A stretch of 43,601 nt of DNA from Patescibacteria group bacterium (GCA_028717225.1 JAQUOF010000004.1:1-43601), one strand, 5' to 3'. Positions 24,227 through 33,139 are shown, numbered from the stretch's first letter. A program made the numbers and translations. The notes: generated by a model from the letters alone, not told the origin.

Positions 24227-25561
24227 ATGTTTCATAAATTAATATTTAAACTGGGATATCTTCTGAAACGACCGGAAGTACTTCGCTATTATTATAATTT
24301 TCAGAAAACGCAATGGCAGCCTTATAAATTATTAAAAAATCATCAAGAAGTACAATTGAAAAAATTAATTGATTTCTCTTATAAGAATGTTCCTTATTAT
24401 ACCAAGCTGCTCGACAAAATGGGCATTAAACCATCTGATATTGCTACTATCAAAGATTTAGAAAAATTACCCGTCTTAACTAAAGAAACTATTAAGGAAA
24501 ACTGGCAAGATTTTATTCCTAAAAATATAAATGAACTAAAACATCTAGGCGGTTCCACGGGCGGTTCCACGGGTGCGTCTCTTAAATATAGAATGTCAAA
24601 AGAAGATTATGAAAAAGGAGTGGCTCTATTATACAGATGGTGGGGATATGGAGGCTATAAATTAAGCAATAAAGTTGCCATTATCGCCGGTTCTTCGTTG
24701 GTTCCCACCTCAAAATCAGAATCAAAAAAGAAAATTCAAGATTTTTTCTTCAATTTTCGACATTATTCTTCTTTTGAAATGAGCCAAAAAAATTTATTTA
24801 AATATTTTGATAATATCAATGAATGGAAACCGGGTTTTATTATGGGATATGCCTCTTCTATTTATCTATTCGCGCAATTTATCCAAGATAATAATCTAAA
24901 GCTTAATTTTAAACCCAAAGCTATTCTTACTACTTCCGAAAAATTATTTGATAAGCAAAGAATTTTTATAGAATCGATTTTTAACGCAAAAATTTTTGAC
25001 GGTTACGGCTTAAACGACGGCGGAGTGACGGCTTTTGAATGCGAAAAACATTGTGGAATGCATATAGACATGGAAAGATCCATATTAGAAGTAGTTGATG
25101 ATAGAGGGGAACAAATCATCAATCAGCAAGGGAAAATACTGGCCACGAGTTTATACAATTACGCCTTGCCGTTTATAAGATATGATACGGGAGATTTGGG
25201 TATTATCTCCGATAAAAAATGTTCTTGCGGCAGAGGAACGCCTTTGCTTAAAGAAATATCCGGACGAATCACAGATTTCTTAAAAATTAATAATATAATC
25301 ATCGGCAGTCCTGTTCTTACGGTTTTAATGGGTAAATTTGACATAAATCAATATCAAATAATTCAAGACCATCCAACATCTATAACGATTAAAATCGTCA
25401 AAGGAAAAACTTACAATGAAAAATCAGATGAAGAATTTATTAAAAAATCATTTTATAGCCATGTCGGAGAATTTGATATTATTTTTGAATATGCGAATTC
25501 CATCCCGATAGCAGAAGGCAAAAAATATAAATTTATCATTAATAATTTAACCGAATTATGA
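24227..25561 (+). CDS. PaaK/CapK-like adenylate-forming enzyme
   Basis: The 444-residue protein resembles phenylacetate-CoA ligase relatives (CapK type) common in capsule loci. It has the N-terminal helical region, a glycine/serine/threonine AMP loop GGSTGGSTGASL (108-119), IMGYASSIYLFAQFI, LTTSEKLFDKQR, FDGYGLNDGGVTAFECE, RYDTGDLG and the CSCGRGTPLLKEISGRITDF hinge region. Two cysteine pairs (FECEKHCGMH and KCSCG) match the zinc-like site of some members. In this subfamily the product may be an acyl-AMP or acyl-thioester that feeds decoration of a sugar; the acid is unknown. It overlaps the following glycosyltransferase by four bases (ATGA). The AMP loop DNA holds an exact 12-bp tandem duplication. 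Confidence 0.82.
   Translation: MFHKLIFKLGYLLKRPEVLRYYYNFQKTQWQPYKLLKNHQEVQLKKLIDFSYKNVPYYTKLLDKMGIKPSDIATIKDLEKLPVLTKETIKENWQDFIPKNINELKHLGGSTGGSTGASLKYRMSKEDYEKGVALLYRWWGYGGYKLSNKVAIIAGSSLVPTSKSESKKKIQDFFFNFRHYSSFEMSQKNLFKYFDNINEWKPGFIMGYASSIYLFAQFIQDNNLKLNFKPKAILTTSEKLFDKQRIFIESIFNAKIFDGYGLNDGGVTAFECEKHCGMHIDMERSILEVVDDRGEQIINQQGKILATSLYNYALPFIRYDTGDLGIISDKKCSCGRGTPLLKEISGRITDFLKINNIIIGSPVLTVLMGKFDINQYQIIQDHPTSITIKIVKGKTYNEKSDEEFIKKSFYSHVGEFDIIFEYANSIPIAEGKKYKFIINNLTEL
24548..24571. repeat. 12-bp tandem duplication in the AMP-binding loop of the PaaK-like gene
   Basis: GGCGGTTCCACG is present twice in direct succession, encoding GGST GGST at residues 108-115 with identical codons. The frame is preserved. 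Confidence 0.9.
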
Positions 25562-26679
25562 AAAAAATTTGTATTTTAACTTCTGTCCATTCCGCTTTTG
25601 ATGTTAGAATTTTTCATAAAGAAGCCAAAACTTTGGCTGAAGAAAATTATGAAGTTGTTTTAATCGCCCAGCATCCGAAAGATGAAATTATTAATAAAAT
25701 CAAAATTATTGCTCTGCCGAAACAAAAAAGCAGATGGAAAAAAATTTTTAAAACTGATTTTTTACTTTATAAAAAAGCACTCCAGCAGAAAGCTGATATT
25801 TATCACTTTCATGATCCTGAACTTATCCTATGGGCGCTAAAATTAAAAAATAAAACGGGCGCTAAAATAATTTATGATGCGCATGAAGATGTGCCAAAAG
25901 ATATTTTATCGAAAAGTTGGATACCAAAATTCATAAGATTTACCGTGGCGAAACTTTTTGATATGCTTGAAAAAACCGTTTCTAAAAAATTTGACTATAT
26001 CGTCACCGCCACTCCCGGTATCAAGGATAATTTTAAAAAACATAGAGTTATAGATATTAAAAATTATCCAATCGTTAAAATTTTAAAATTTTCAGAAAAT
26101 TTTTTGTTTCCCAAAAATGGCAAATATTATAATATGATTTACGCAGGAGGGCCATGGAAAATAAGAGGGATAAAAGAAACAATTCAGTCATTAAAATTCG
26201 TAAAAGCGCAATATGGCGTTAGACTAACATTGATTGGAAAATTTTCAGAGAAAGAATTTGAAAAAGAAGTTAAAAATTTAGAAGAATGGAATAAGGTTGA
26301 TTTTTGGGGCTGGTTGCCTCCTGAAGAACTGAATAAACATTTATTGATGGCCGATATCGGCGTGGTTTGTTTTTTGCCCGAGCCAAATCATATTTCGGCA
26401 ATGCCCAATAAAATATTTGAATATATGGCTGCCGGCTTGCCTATTATTGCTTCTGACTTTCCTTTATGGAAAAAAATAATAGAAGAAAATAATTGCGGCA
26501 TTTGCGTTAATCCTTTAAATCCCAAAGAAATTGCCGAGGCTGTTGAATATTTAATAGAACATCCTGATGAAACAAAACAAATGGGCAAAAATGGCAGAAA
26601 GGCGGTTTTGGAAAAATATAACTGGGAAAATGAAAGTAAAAAATTATTAATGATTTACGAAAAATTATGTGCGGAATAG
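25558..26679 (+). CDS. Glycosyltransferase, GT4-like
   Basis: The 373-residue enzyme has a GT-B fold signature. The N-terminal part contains KKICILTSVHSAFDVRIFHK and IYHFHDPELILWALKLK with YDAHEDVPKDIL. The C-terminal part has MIYAGGPWKIRGIKETIQS, LTLIGKFSEKEF and the nucleotide-binding NKIFEYMAAGLPIIASDFP. It would add one sugar of the repeat unit at the inner face of the membrane from a nucleotide donor, with retention of configuration in GT4 members. It overlaps the PaaK-like gene by four bases and the asparagine-synthase-like gene by 13. The donor and linkage cannot be read from sequence. Confidence 0.88.
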   Translation: MKKICILTSVHSAFDVRIFHKEAKTLAEENYEVVLIAQHPKDEIINKIKIIALPKQKSRWKKIFKTDFLLYKKALQQKADIYHFHDPELILWALKLKNKTGAKIIYDAHEDVPKDILSKSWIPKFIRFTVAKLFDMLEKTVSKKFDYIVTATPGIKDNFKKHRVIDIKNYPIVKILKFSENFLFPKNGKYYNMIYAGGPWKIRGIKETIQSLKFVKAQYGVRLTLIGKFSEKEFEKEVKNLEEWNKVDFWGWLPPEELNKHLLMADIGVVCFLPEPNHISAMPNKIFEYMAAGLPIIASDFPLWKKIIEENNCGICVNPLNPKEIAEAVEYLIEHPDETKQMGKNGRKAVLEKYNWENESKKLLMIYEKLCAE

Positions 26680-28544
26680 TTGGAATTTTTTATCATAGAA
26701 ACAATTCATCAGTGGATGAATCCGCTTTAATTAAAGCGCGCGATACAATGGTTCACCGCGGACCGGATGATGCCGGTATTTATATTTCATCAAATAAAAT
26801 ATTGGGTCTGGGGCATCGCCGTCTTTCAATTATTGATTTATCCCCTGCCGGTCATCAGCCGATGGCCAATAAAGATGAAACCTCTTGGATTACTTTTAAT
26901 GGAGAAATTTATAATTTTATTGAAATCCGCGAAGAATTGGAAAAGATAGGCCATCAATTTAAATCAAATTCCGACACCGAAGTTGTTTTGCACGCCTATG
27001 AAGAATGGGGCGAAGAATGCCTTAATAAATTTAACGGAATGTGGGCTTTTGCCATTTGGGACAACAAGAAACAAGAACTTTTTTGCAGCCGAGACAGATT
27101 CGGCGTAAAGCCATTTTACTATTATTATGATAATCAAAAAATTATTTTTGGTTCAGAGATAAAAGCTATTTTAGAATACGATATTCACCGAGAACCGAAT
27201 GATAAATTAATTTACGATTTTCTTAAATTTGGAATCTTAGATCATACCGACGAAACCTTTTTCAAAGATATTAAAAAATTACCAGCCGCCTCGTGGCTGA
27301 AAATCAAGCAAAATGGCCAAATAACCATAAAAAAATATTGGGATTTTGAAATTTCCGATGAAATAGACGCTGACAGTAAAATAAACCGAAAAAAAAATGT
27401 TCAAGAATTTTTAGATTTATTCGTCAATTCCGTAAAACTGCGGCTTAGGAGCGACGTGCCGGTCGGCTCCTGTTTGTCAGGCGGATTGGATTCTTCATCA
27501 ATTGTTTGCGTGATTAATAATTTATTGAAAAAAGAAAAAATCCCGAATATTAAAGAAAGACAAAAAACATTTTCTTCTTGTTTCAAAGATAAACGATTTG
27601 ATGAAAGAGAATATATTGAGGAAATAATCAAAAATACCGGCGCGGAAAAAAAATATATTTTTCCCGAACCGGAAGAATTTTTAAAAGAACTTGATCATTT
27701 GATTTGGCATCAAGAAGAACCGTTTGGCGGAACAAGCATTTATGCTCAATGGAAAGTAATTGAAACGGCAGGAAAGGAAGTTAAGGTTTTATTGGATGGC
27801 CAAGGCGGAGACGAAAATTTATGCGGATATAGAAAATTTTATATTTTTTATTTAAGAAAATTACTGCAAAATCATCGATATTTTTCATTTATTAATGAAT
27901 CTGTAAGATTTTTTTCATCAATAAAAATTCTAAAAACCTTAAATATAAAAAGCGGATTGAAATATTTCGGACTCGGCAATAATCTTCAAAAGGCCGACAA
28001 CCTGTTCAATCCGGAATTTTTAAAAAAATTTAAAGATGAAAAAATTATTTTTGGATATCAGAACAATTTGGGCAAGCGCATAAAAGAAGATTTAACTACT
28101 TGGAGCTTGCCCGCGCTTTTACGCTATGAAGACAAAAATTCCATGGCTCATTCCGTTGAAGCCAGAGTACCCTTTTTGGATTACCGACTGGTGGAGAAAA
28201 CAGGATCTCTTCCTCTGAGTTTTAAAATGCGAAACGGTTGGACTAAAATGATATTAAGAGAAGCAATGAAAAATATCTTGCCTGATAAAATAAGACTTCG
28301 AAAAAGCAAATTGGGATTCGTCACACCTGAAGAAAATTGGTTTAAAGAAATATTAAAAAAAGAGATAGAATCTGCAATAAAAAACGGTCATTTTATTTCT
28401 AATTATATCAACAAAAATAATTTAACGCGTGAATTTATAAAATTTTCATCTGGAAAAAGTTTTTTACCTGCGTTAATATTTTTCAGATTTTATATACTGG
28501 AATTATGGGGAGAAAAATTCATTCTCAATAAGAAAAAATTATAA
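26667..28544 (+). CDS. asnB: Glutamine-dependent amidotransferase, asparagine synthase (AsnB) family
   Basis: The 625-residue protein has a class II glutaminase domain with Cys2 as nucleophile (MCGIVGIF), RGPDDAGIY, LGHRRLSIIDLSPAGHQPM and FNGEIYNFIEIREEL. The synthetase domain follows, with the PPi loop CLSGGLDSSSIV (S271-S278) and VEARVPFLDYRL. All catalytic residues are visible. In surface-glycan loci such enzymes (WbpS of P. aeruginosa O6, WbtH of Francisella) amidate hexuronic acids, which fits the uronic acid made by the wbp-type genes here (inference). Biosynthesis of free asparagine is the alternative. It overlaps the upstream glycosyltransferase gene and is followed by a 98-base gap with a promoter. 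Confidence 0.93.
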   Translation: MCGIVGIFYHRNNSSVDESALIKARDTMVHRGPDDAGIYISSNKILGLGHRRLSIIDLSPAGHQPMANKDETSWITFNGEIYNFIEIREELEKIGHQFKSNSDTEVVLHAYEEWGEECLNKFNGMWAFAIWDNKKQELFCSRDRFGVKPFYYYYDNQKIIFGSEIKAILEYDIHREPNDKLIYDFLKFGILDHTDETFFKDIKKLPAASWLKIKQNGQITIKKYWDFEISDEIDADSKINRKKNVQEFLDLFVNSVKLRLRSDVPVGSCLSGGLDSSSIVCVINNLLKKEKIPNIKERQKTFSSCFKDKRFDEREYIEEIIKNTGAEKKYIFPEPEEFLKELDHLIWHQEEPFGGTSIYAQWKVIETAGKEVKVLLDGQGGDENLCGYRKFYIFYLRKLLQNHRYFSFINESVRFFSSIKILKTLNIKSGLKYFGLGNNLQKADNLFNPEFLKKFKDEKIIFGYQNNLGKRIKEDLTTWSLPALLRYEDKNSMAHSVEARVPFLDYRLVEKTGSLPLSFKMRNGWTKMILREAMKNILPDKIRLRKSKLGFVTPEENWFKEILKKEIESAIKNGHFISNYINKNNLTREFIKFSSGKSFLPALIFFRFYILELWGEKFILNKKKL

Positions 28545-28552
28545 ATAATTTT

Positions 28553-28581
28553 TTGACAATATCAGTATTATTTGATAATAT
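28553..28581 (+). promoter_or_regulatory. Internal promoter before methyltransferase 28643
   Basis: A perfect -35 TTGACA (28553-28558) and TAATAT (28576-28581) have a 17-base spacer. The start would be near 28588, leaving about 55 bases of leader that contains a 16-bp palindrome. This would divide the glycan array into at least two transcription units. Confidence 0.65.
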
Positions 28582-28598
28582 TAATGCAGAAAAACAAC

Positions 28599-28614
28599 TA
28601 AATAACGTTATTTA
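28599..28614. promoter_or_regulatory. 16-bp perfect palindrome downstream of internal promoter
   Basis: TAAATAACGTTATTTA lies about 11 bases after the predicted start point and 28 before the ATG. Its position and symmetry fit an operator for a dimeric repressor, but no regulator gene is present in the window. In so AT-rich a region chance is not excluded. Confidence 0.4.
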
Positions 28615-28642
28615 AGAATACATTTAATAATAAAAAATATTT

Positions 28643-29422
28643 ATGGAACTTAGAAAACAACAAGAACAAGAACATGCTAATAAATTAAAAGGGTTATTAG
28701 AAGCATCATCGGACGAAGAAATGGCTTTGTCTAACAAAAAATTTTATAAAATTGCCCGGGGCAGCCGAAATTTTATGAAAAAATGGCTAATAACAGAAAT
28801 CTCTCGAGGCAAAAAAAATATCTTGGATTATTGCTGCGGGGAAGGTGAAATGGCTATTTTTGTAGCGCAAAACGGCGCTAATGCCACTGGCGTAGATATA
28901 TCAGATGTTTCCATAAAATCAGCTGAAAAAAAAGCAATCGCCCAAAGTCCGGCAAATAAACCGAATTTTTTGGTGATGGATGCCGAAAATCTAACTTTTA
29001 GTGATAACAGCTTCGATATTATTATTTGCAGTGGCGTTTTACATCACCTGGATATAGAAAAGGCTTATGCTGAATTATCACGAGTTTTAAAACCAGATGG
29101 ACAAGTTATCTGCAACGAACCACTTGCTTATAATCCCCTAATCCAACTATACAGATATTTAACCCCAAAACTGAGAACCGAATGGGAATCAAAACATATT
29201 TTAACAAAAAAATCAATATATTTGTCAAAAAAATATTTTGGAAAAATTGAAACACGCTTTTATCATTTGACCACTATATTGGCTGTTCCTTTCAGAAAAA
29301 CCAGATTTTTCAGTTTTATATTAAGTATTCCAGAAGCCATAGATTGGGTTTTACTCAAATTGCCTTTAATAAAATGGCTTTCTTGGCAAATAATTTTTAT
29401 TCTTTCAAGACCTAAAAAATAG
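28643..29422 (+). CDS. Class I SAM methyltransferase
   Basis: The 259-residue protein has KNILDYCCGEGEMAIFVAQ (about 58-76) as motif I, GVDISDVSIKSAEKKA as the acidic loop, and DNSFDIIICSGVLHHLDIEK and ELSRVLKPDGQVICNEPL as motifs II-III. Motif I reads DYCCGEG where most enzymes have DxGCGxG, so the second glycine-rich position carries a cysteine. The C-terminus ends in a hydrophobic region that could contact the membrane or a lipid-linked substrate. It has its own upstream promoter and is followed after 7 bases by a glycosyltransferase. Confidence 0.85.
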   Translation: MELRKQQEQEHANKLKGLLEASSDEEMALSNKKFYKIARGSRNFMKKWLITEISRGKKNILDYCCGEGEMAIFVAQNGANATGVDISDVSIKSAEKKAIAQSPANKPNFLVMDAENLTFSDNSFDIIICSGVLHHLDIEKAYAELSRVLKPDGQVICNEPLAYNPLIQLYRYLTPKLRTEWESKHILTKKSIYLSKKYFGKIETRFYHLTTILAVPFRKTRFFSFILSIPEAIDWVLLKLPLIKWLSWQIIFILSRPKK

Positions 29423-29429
29423 ATAAAAT

Positions 29430-30665
29430 ATGAATATTTGGCTGATACAGACAGGAGAACCATTGCCGTTAAAAGAAGGCGTCAGAAAAATGAGAACGGC
29501 CTTATTGGCTGATAAATTATTAGAAAGAGGACATTCTGTTTTATGGTGGGCCAGCGCTTTTGACCACACCTCAAAACAGTGGATAGCCGAGCAAGACACA
29601 GAACTGGCGATTAAAGAAAAATTTGTAATTAAAATTTTGAAGAGTATCGGTTATAAAAAAAATATATCTTTCAACCGTTTTTTAAATAACAGAATCATAG
29701 CCTGGAAATTTAAAAAAATGGCTCCCAAAATGCCTCGGCCGGATATTATAGTCGTCTCAATGCCAAGCCATGATTTGGCTTATCAAGCTGTTTACTTTGC
29801 TCATAAAAATCATATTCCCGTAGTTGTGGATATTAGAGATGAATGGCCTGACGAATTTCTTATTTTCCTTCCCAAAATAATCAGAAGAATCGCCAAACTG
29901 TTTATTTTTAATGACTTCCTGATGAGTAGAAGAACCATGGTTATGGCTGATGCGCTCGTTTCAATGATGGAAACCTTGCTTGAATGGGGTCTAAAAAAAT
30001 CTGGACGGCAACAAGATTGGCAGGATAAAGTTTTTTATCTGGGTTATAAAAAAAATATTGAGAGCGAATATATTCCCGATAAAATTTCCAAAATCACGGA
30101 TGTTTTAAAAAATAAATTTGTAATTACTTTTATCGGCACGCTTGGCAATACCAACGACCCATCAATACTGTTTGATTGTGCCAAAAAAATAAGCCAAAAA
30201 GATATTCAATTTGTTATAGCCGGTGGCGGCAATTTGTTTGAAGCTATCAAGACCAGAGCCACTCAATATTCAAATTTTTTAATTTTAGACTGGTTAAAGC
30301 AAGATGAAATGGACGCTTTGTTAAAATACTCTCATCTTGGACTTTGTCCGATAACCAGAATAAGAAATGTTTTCCCAAATAAAACTTTTGCCTATTTTTC
30401 AGCGGGCCTTCCGGTTTTATCCGCCTATCAGGGAGATTTAAAAAAAATAATTAAAGAGCGTCAAATAGGCTGTTATTATCCCCCGAATGACGCCGATGAA
30501 TTATCAAATTGCATTAAAACACTTTATAATAATCGCGATCTTTATGAAAAAATGCGTCAAAATGCCAGAGAAGTCTTTGATGAAATGTTTGACGCGGATA
30601 AGATATACACGAAATACGCCGAACATATAGAAAAAATTTATGTTAATTTTTGCGCTAAAAAATAA
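29430..30665 (+). CDS. Glycosyltransferase, GT4-like (WbuB-type N-terminus)
   Basis: A 411-residue GT-B enzyme: MNIWLIQTGEPLPLKEGVRK, KMRTALLADKLLERGHSVLW and WWASAFDHTSKQW in the acceptor domain, IPVVVDIRDEWPDEF in the middle, then FVITFIGTLGNTNDPSIL, FVIAGGGNLFEAI and KTFAYFSAGLPVLSAY in the donor domain. The N-terminal pattern with TGEPLP and a HTSKQW-like motif is seen in WbuB/WcaI-type transferases. It probably adds a second sugar of the repeat unit. It follows the methyltransferase by 7 bases and precedes a TylF-type methyltransferase. The donor is unknown. Confidence 0.87.
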   Translation: MNIWLIQTGEPLPLKEGVRKMRTALLADKLLERGHSVLWWASAFDHTSKQWIAEQDTELAIKEKFVIKILKSIGYKKNISFNRFLNNRIIAWKFKKMAPKMPRPDIIVVSMPSHDLAYQAVYFAHKNHIPVVVDIRDEWPDEFLIFLPKIIRRIAKLFIFNDFLMSRRTMVMADALVSMMETLLEWGLKKSGRQQDWQDKVFYLGYKKNIESEYIPDKISKITDVLKNKFVITFIGTLGNTNDPSILFDCAKKISQKDIQFVIAGGGNLFEAIKTRATQYSNFLILDWLKQDEMDALLKYSHLGLCPITRIRNVFPNKTFAYFSAGLPVLSAYQGDLKKIIKERQIGCYYPPNDADELSNCIKTLYNNRDLYEKMRQNAREVFDEMFDADKIYTKYAEHIEKIYVNFCAKK

Positions 30666-30684
30666 TTAAAAATTAATTCACATT

Positions 30685-31542
30685 ATGAAAAAAAAGACAC
30701 AAGTATATAAAAAATCGTTAATAGTATTACTGCTAAAAAAAATATTATTTTTTATAAAGGCCATTCTGCCGCCGAAATGGTATGATATTTTTTATAAATT
30801 TACCTTTAAAATTTATAAGTCATTAATAAGATTTTGTTATCTCAGATTTTATATTTATTACTATTTTAAGGGCGATATAAAAAATCTAAAAAAGACAAAA
30901 ATTATATACAGGGTTATGCCCTACTCTTTGGTGGGAGAAAAAGGATTGGCAAAAACTTATGATTTGGTAAAAAAAGTTGTTGACAATAATCTTGAAGGAG
31001 ATTTGGTTGAATGCGGAGTCGCTCAAGGCGGCTGCGCGGCCTTAATGGCATCATTAATTTTTGAAAAAAATAATCAAACTAGAAAATTATGGCTTTGTGA
31101 TTCTTATGAAGGTTTACCGGATCCAACCAAAGAAGATTTTGATCAAAAAATGTGCAGCACCGGAACCCATACCCAACCAATGGATAAAGGCTTTTGTCTG
31201 GGAACATTGGAGCAAGTAAAACAACTTATGCTTGAAACATTTAATTTTCCTAAAGATAAAATTATTTTTGTCAAAGGTTGGTTTAAAGACACCTTGCCGT
31301 TAAAAAATAAAGAAATCGGCAAGATTGCTATTTTAAGAATTGACGCGGATTGGTATGATTCAACCAAAGAATGCCTTGAATATCTCTACGATCAAGTTGC
31401 CGCAAAAGGAGCTATAATTATTGATGACTATGGAACCTGTTTTGGCTGTCAAAAAGCCGTTGATGAATTTTTGGCTAGCCGTAATTTAACAGTAGAAATA
31501 AAATTTGATGGCCGCGGAGGATGTTATTGGATAAAATCTTAA
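30685..31542 (+). CDS. TylF/MycF-family O-methyltransferase
   Basis: The 285-residue protein matches the TylF (macrocin O-methyltransferase) family that acts on deoxysugar hydroxyls and needs Mg. Landmarks are DLVECGVAQGGCAALMASLI (106-125), LWLCDSYEGLPDPTKEDFDQ, the metal-binding ILRIDADWYDSTKECLEYL (about 216-234) and IIIDDYGTCFGCQKAVDEF. The aspartates of DADWY and IDDYG are all present. A hydrophobic, basic N-terminal stretch of about 50 residues is extra to the core and might associate with the membrane. It is one of two TylF-type genes in this array. Confidence 0.88.
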   Translation: MKKKTQVYKKSLIVLLLKKILFFIKAILPPKWYDIFYKFTFKIYKSLIRFCYLRFYIYYYFKGDIKNLKKTKIIYRVMPYSLVGEKGLAKTYDLVKKVVDNNLEGDLVECGVAQGGCAALMASLIFEKNNQTRKLWLCDSYEGLPDPTKEDFDQKMCSTGTHTQPMDKGFCLGTLEQVKQLMLETFNFPKDKIIFVKGWFKDTLPLKNKEIGKIAILRIDADWYDSTKECLEYLYDQVAAKGAIIIDDYGTCFGCQKAVDEFLASRNLTVEIKFDGRGGCYWIKS

Positions 31543-31564
31543 TTAAAACAAAAAGATAAATTTT

Positions 31565-32173
31565 ATGTCTAAAGAAATTTTTGACAAAATATTTAGTTTT
31601 TTGGGGTTAATATTTTTTTTACCCCTTTTTTTATTAATTGGCGTATTAATAAAAATTGATTCCAGGGGCCCGATTTTTTATCGAGGCGTTAGAACGGGTC
31701 GTTTTGGCAAACCGTTTCGTATTTACAAATTTAGGACAATGGTGACAAATGCCGAAAAAATAGGCGGACCGACTACGGCAAATAATGATTCCCGCGTTAC
31801 TAAAATCGGTAAATTTTTAAGAAAATATAAAATTGACGAGTTGCCGCAGCTTGTTAATATTTTTTGCGGAGAAATGAGTTTTGTTGGCCCGCGACCTCAA
31901 GTTGAGGAATGCACGAAACGCTACAATGAAAAAGAAAAAATTATTTTAAGTGTTAAACCCGGTCTCACCGATTACGCTTCTATAGAATTCGTCAACCTTG
32001 GAGAAATATTGGGCGACGGAAATGTATACGAAAAATACTTGCGCGAAGTAGAACCAAAAATAAATTCATTAAGAATAAAATATATTCGCGAGCGTTCTTT
32101 CTGGGTTGACATAAAAATTATATTTTTAACATTCTTAAAAATATTAAAAAAAATATGGAATATCAAAAATTAG
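31565..32173 (+). CDS. Initiating sugar-1-phosphate transferase, PglC/WcaJ core type
   Basis: Monotopic phosphoglycosyl transferases move a sugar-1-phosphate from a UDP-sugar to undecaprenyl phosphate and start the repeat unit. The 202-residue protein is the catalytic core only. It has a re-entrant hydrophobic helix (FLGLIFFLPLFLLIGVLIKI), DSRGPIFYRGVRTGRFGKPF, FRIYKFRTMVTNAEKIGGPT, RKYKIDELPQLVNIF with the catalytic D91-E92 pair, and MSFVGPRPQVEE. It lacks the N-terminal membrane and CoA-binding-like domains of WcaJ. It overlaps the aldo/keto reductase gene by 19 bases. With the WbpM-like dehydratase downstream, the likely first sugar is a 6-deoxy-HexNAc (inference). Confidence 0.92.
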   Translation: MSKEIFDKIFSFLGLIFFLPLFLLIGVLIKIDSRGPIFYRGVRTGRFGKPFRIYKFRTMVTNAEKIGGPTTANNDSRVTKIGKFLRKYKIDELPQLVNIFCGEMSFVGPRPQVEECTKRYNEKEKIILSVKPGLTDYASIEFVNLGEILGDGNVYEKYLREVEPKINSLRIKYIRERSFWVDIKIIFLTFLKILKKIWNIKN

Positions 32174-33108
32174 GACAAACCAATCTTTGTATATCCCGTA
32201 TTGGATTCGGCGGTGCCCCAATAGGCGGAGCTGATTATGGAAAAGTAAACGACCAACAATCAATCTTGGCCGTTAAAGCAGCCTACAAACTGGGTATTAA
32301 TTTTTATGACACGGCGGATATTTACGGATTCGGCCATTCGGAAAAAATTTTGGCCAAAGGATTTTCTCCTAAAGAAAAAAAGAATGTCTTCATGGCCACT
32401 AAATTTGGGGTACGATGGGATTATAAAAAAAATAAAAGTTACCGAGATTTAAGTCACTGCTATATTAAAAAGGCTGTTGAAAAAAGCCTTTTTAATTTAA
32501 AAATCAGCACTATTCCTTTGTATCAAATTCATTATCCCGATCCAGAGACTCCAATTTCTGAAACAATGGAAACTTTAAAAAAACTACAGAAGGACGATAA
32601 AATTAATTTTATCGGATGTTCAAATTTTACCGCCGACTTAATCAAAAAATATCAAAAATACGGTCGGATAGAATCAGCTCAAATGTCTTATAATATTTTA
32701 GATCAACGGGCGGAAAAAAATCTTTTTCCGATTTGTAAAAAATTAAAAATGAGCATCATTGCTTATAGCCCACTGGCCCAAGGCCTTCTCTCGGGTAAAT
32801 ACGGAGAAAAGACAAAATTTCCAAACAATGATCGCAGAAATCGCGGCATATATTTTACAAAAGAAATTTTAAAACGAGCCACTCCAATAATTGCAGAACT
32901 TAAAAAATTGGGGCGACAATATCATAAAACCCCTGCTCAAGTCGCCATCAGATGGATTCTTGATCATCCTCAAATAACTTGCGTTTTAGTGGGAATCAAA
33001 AATCCCAAACAAGCCAAAGAAGCATTGGGTGCTCTTGGCTGGCGACTCACGTCAGAGGAAAGAAAAAAATTATCTAAAATGGGTAAAAAAATTATTTTTA
33101 AAGATTAA
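32155..33108 (+). CDS. Aldo/keto reductase
   Basis: A 317-residue NAD(P)H-dependent reductase with the catalytic tetrad visible: D52 and Y57 in FYDTADIYGFGHSEKIL, K83 in FMATKFGVRW and H126 in YQIHYPDPETPI. Further landmarks are IGCSNFTADLI, SAQMSYNILDQRAE, IAYSPLAQGLLSGKYG and the cofactor-binding VLVGIKNPKQAKEAL. Aldo/keto reductases in glycan loci reduce keto-sugar nucleotides, and this one could act on the WbpM-like or Gmd product (inference). The start overlaps the preceding transferase by 19 bases. It is the last gene before an apparent promoter at 33140. Confidence 0.88.
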   Translation: MEYQKLGQTNLCISRIGFGGAPIGGADYGKVNDQQSILAVKAAYKLGINFYDTADIYGFGHSEKILAKGFSPKEKKNVFMATKFGVRWDYKKNKSYRDLSHCYIKKAVEKSLFNLKISTIPLYQIHYPDPETPISETMETLKKLQKDDKINFIGCSNFTADLIKKYQKYGRIESAQMSYNILDQRAEKNLFPICKKLKMSIIAYSPLAQGLLSGKYGEKTKFPNNDRRNRGIYFTKEILKRATPIIAELKKLGRQYHKTPAQVAIRWILDHPQITCVLVGIKNPKQAKEALGALGWRLTSEERKKLSKMGKKIIFKD

Positions 33109-33139
33109 ATTCAAAGAGTAATCTAAATTTAATGAATTA

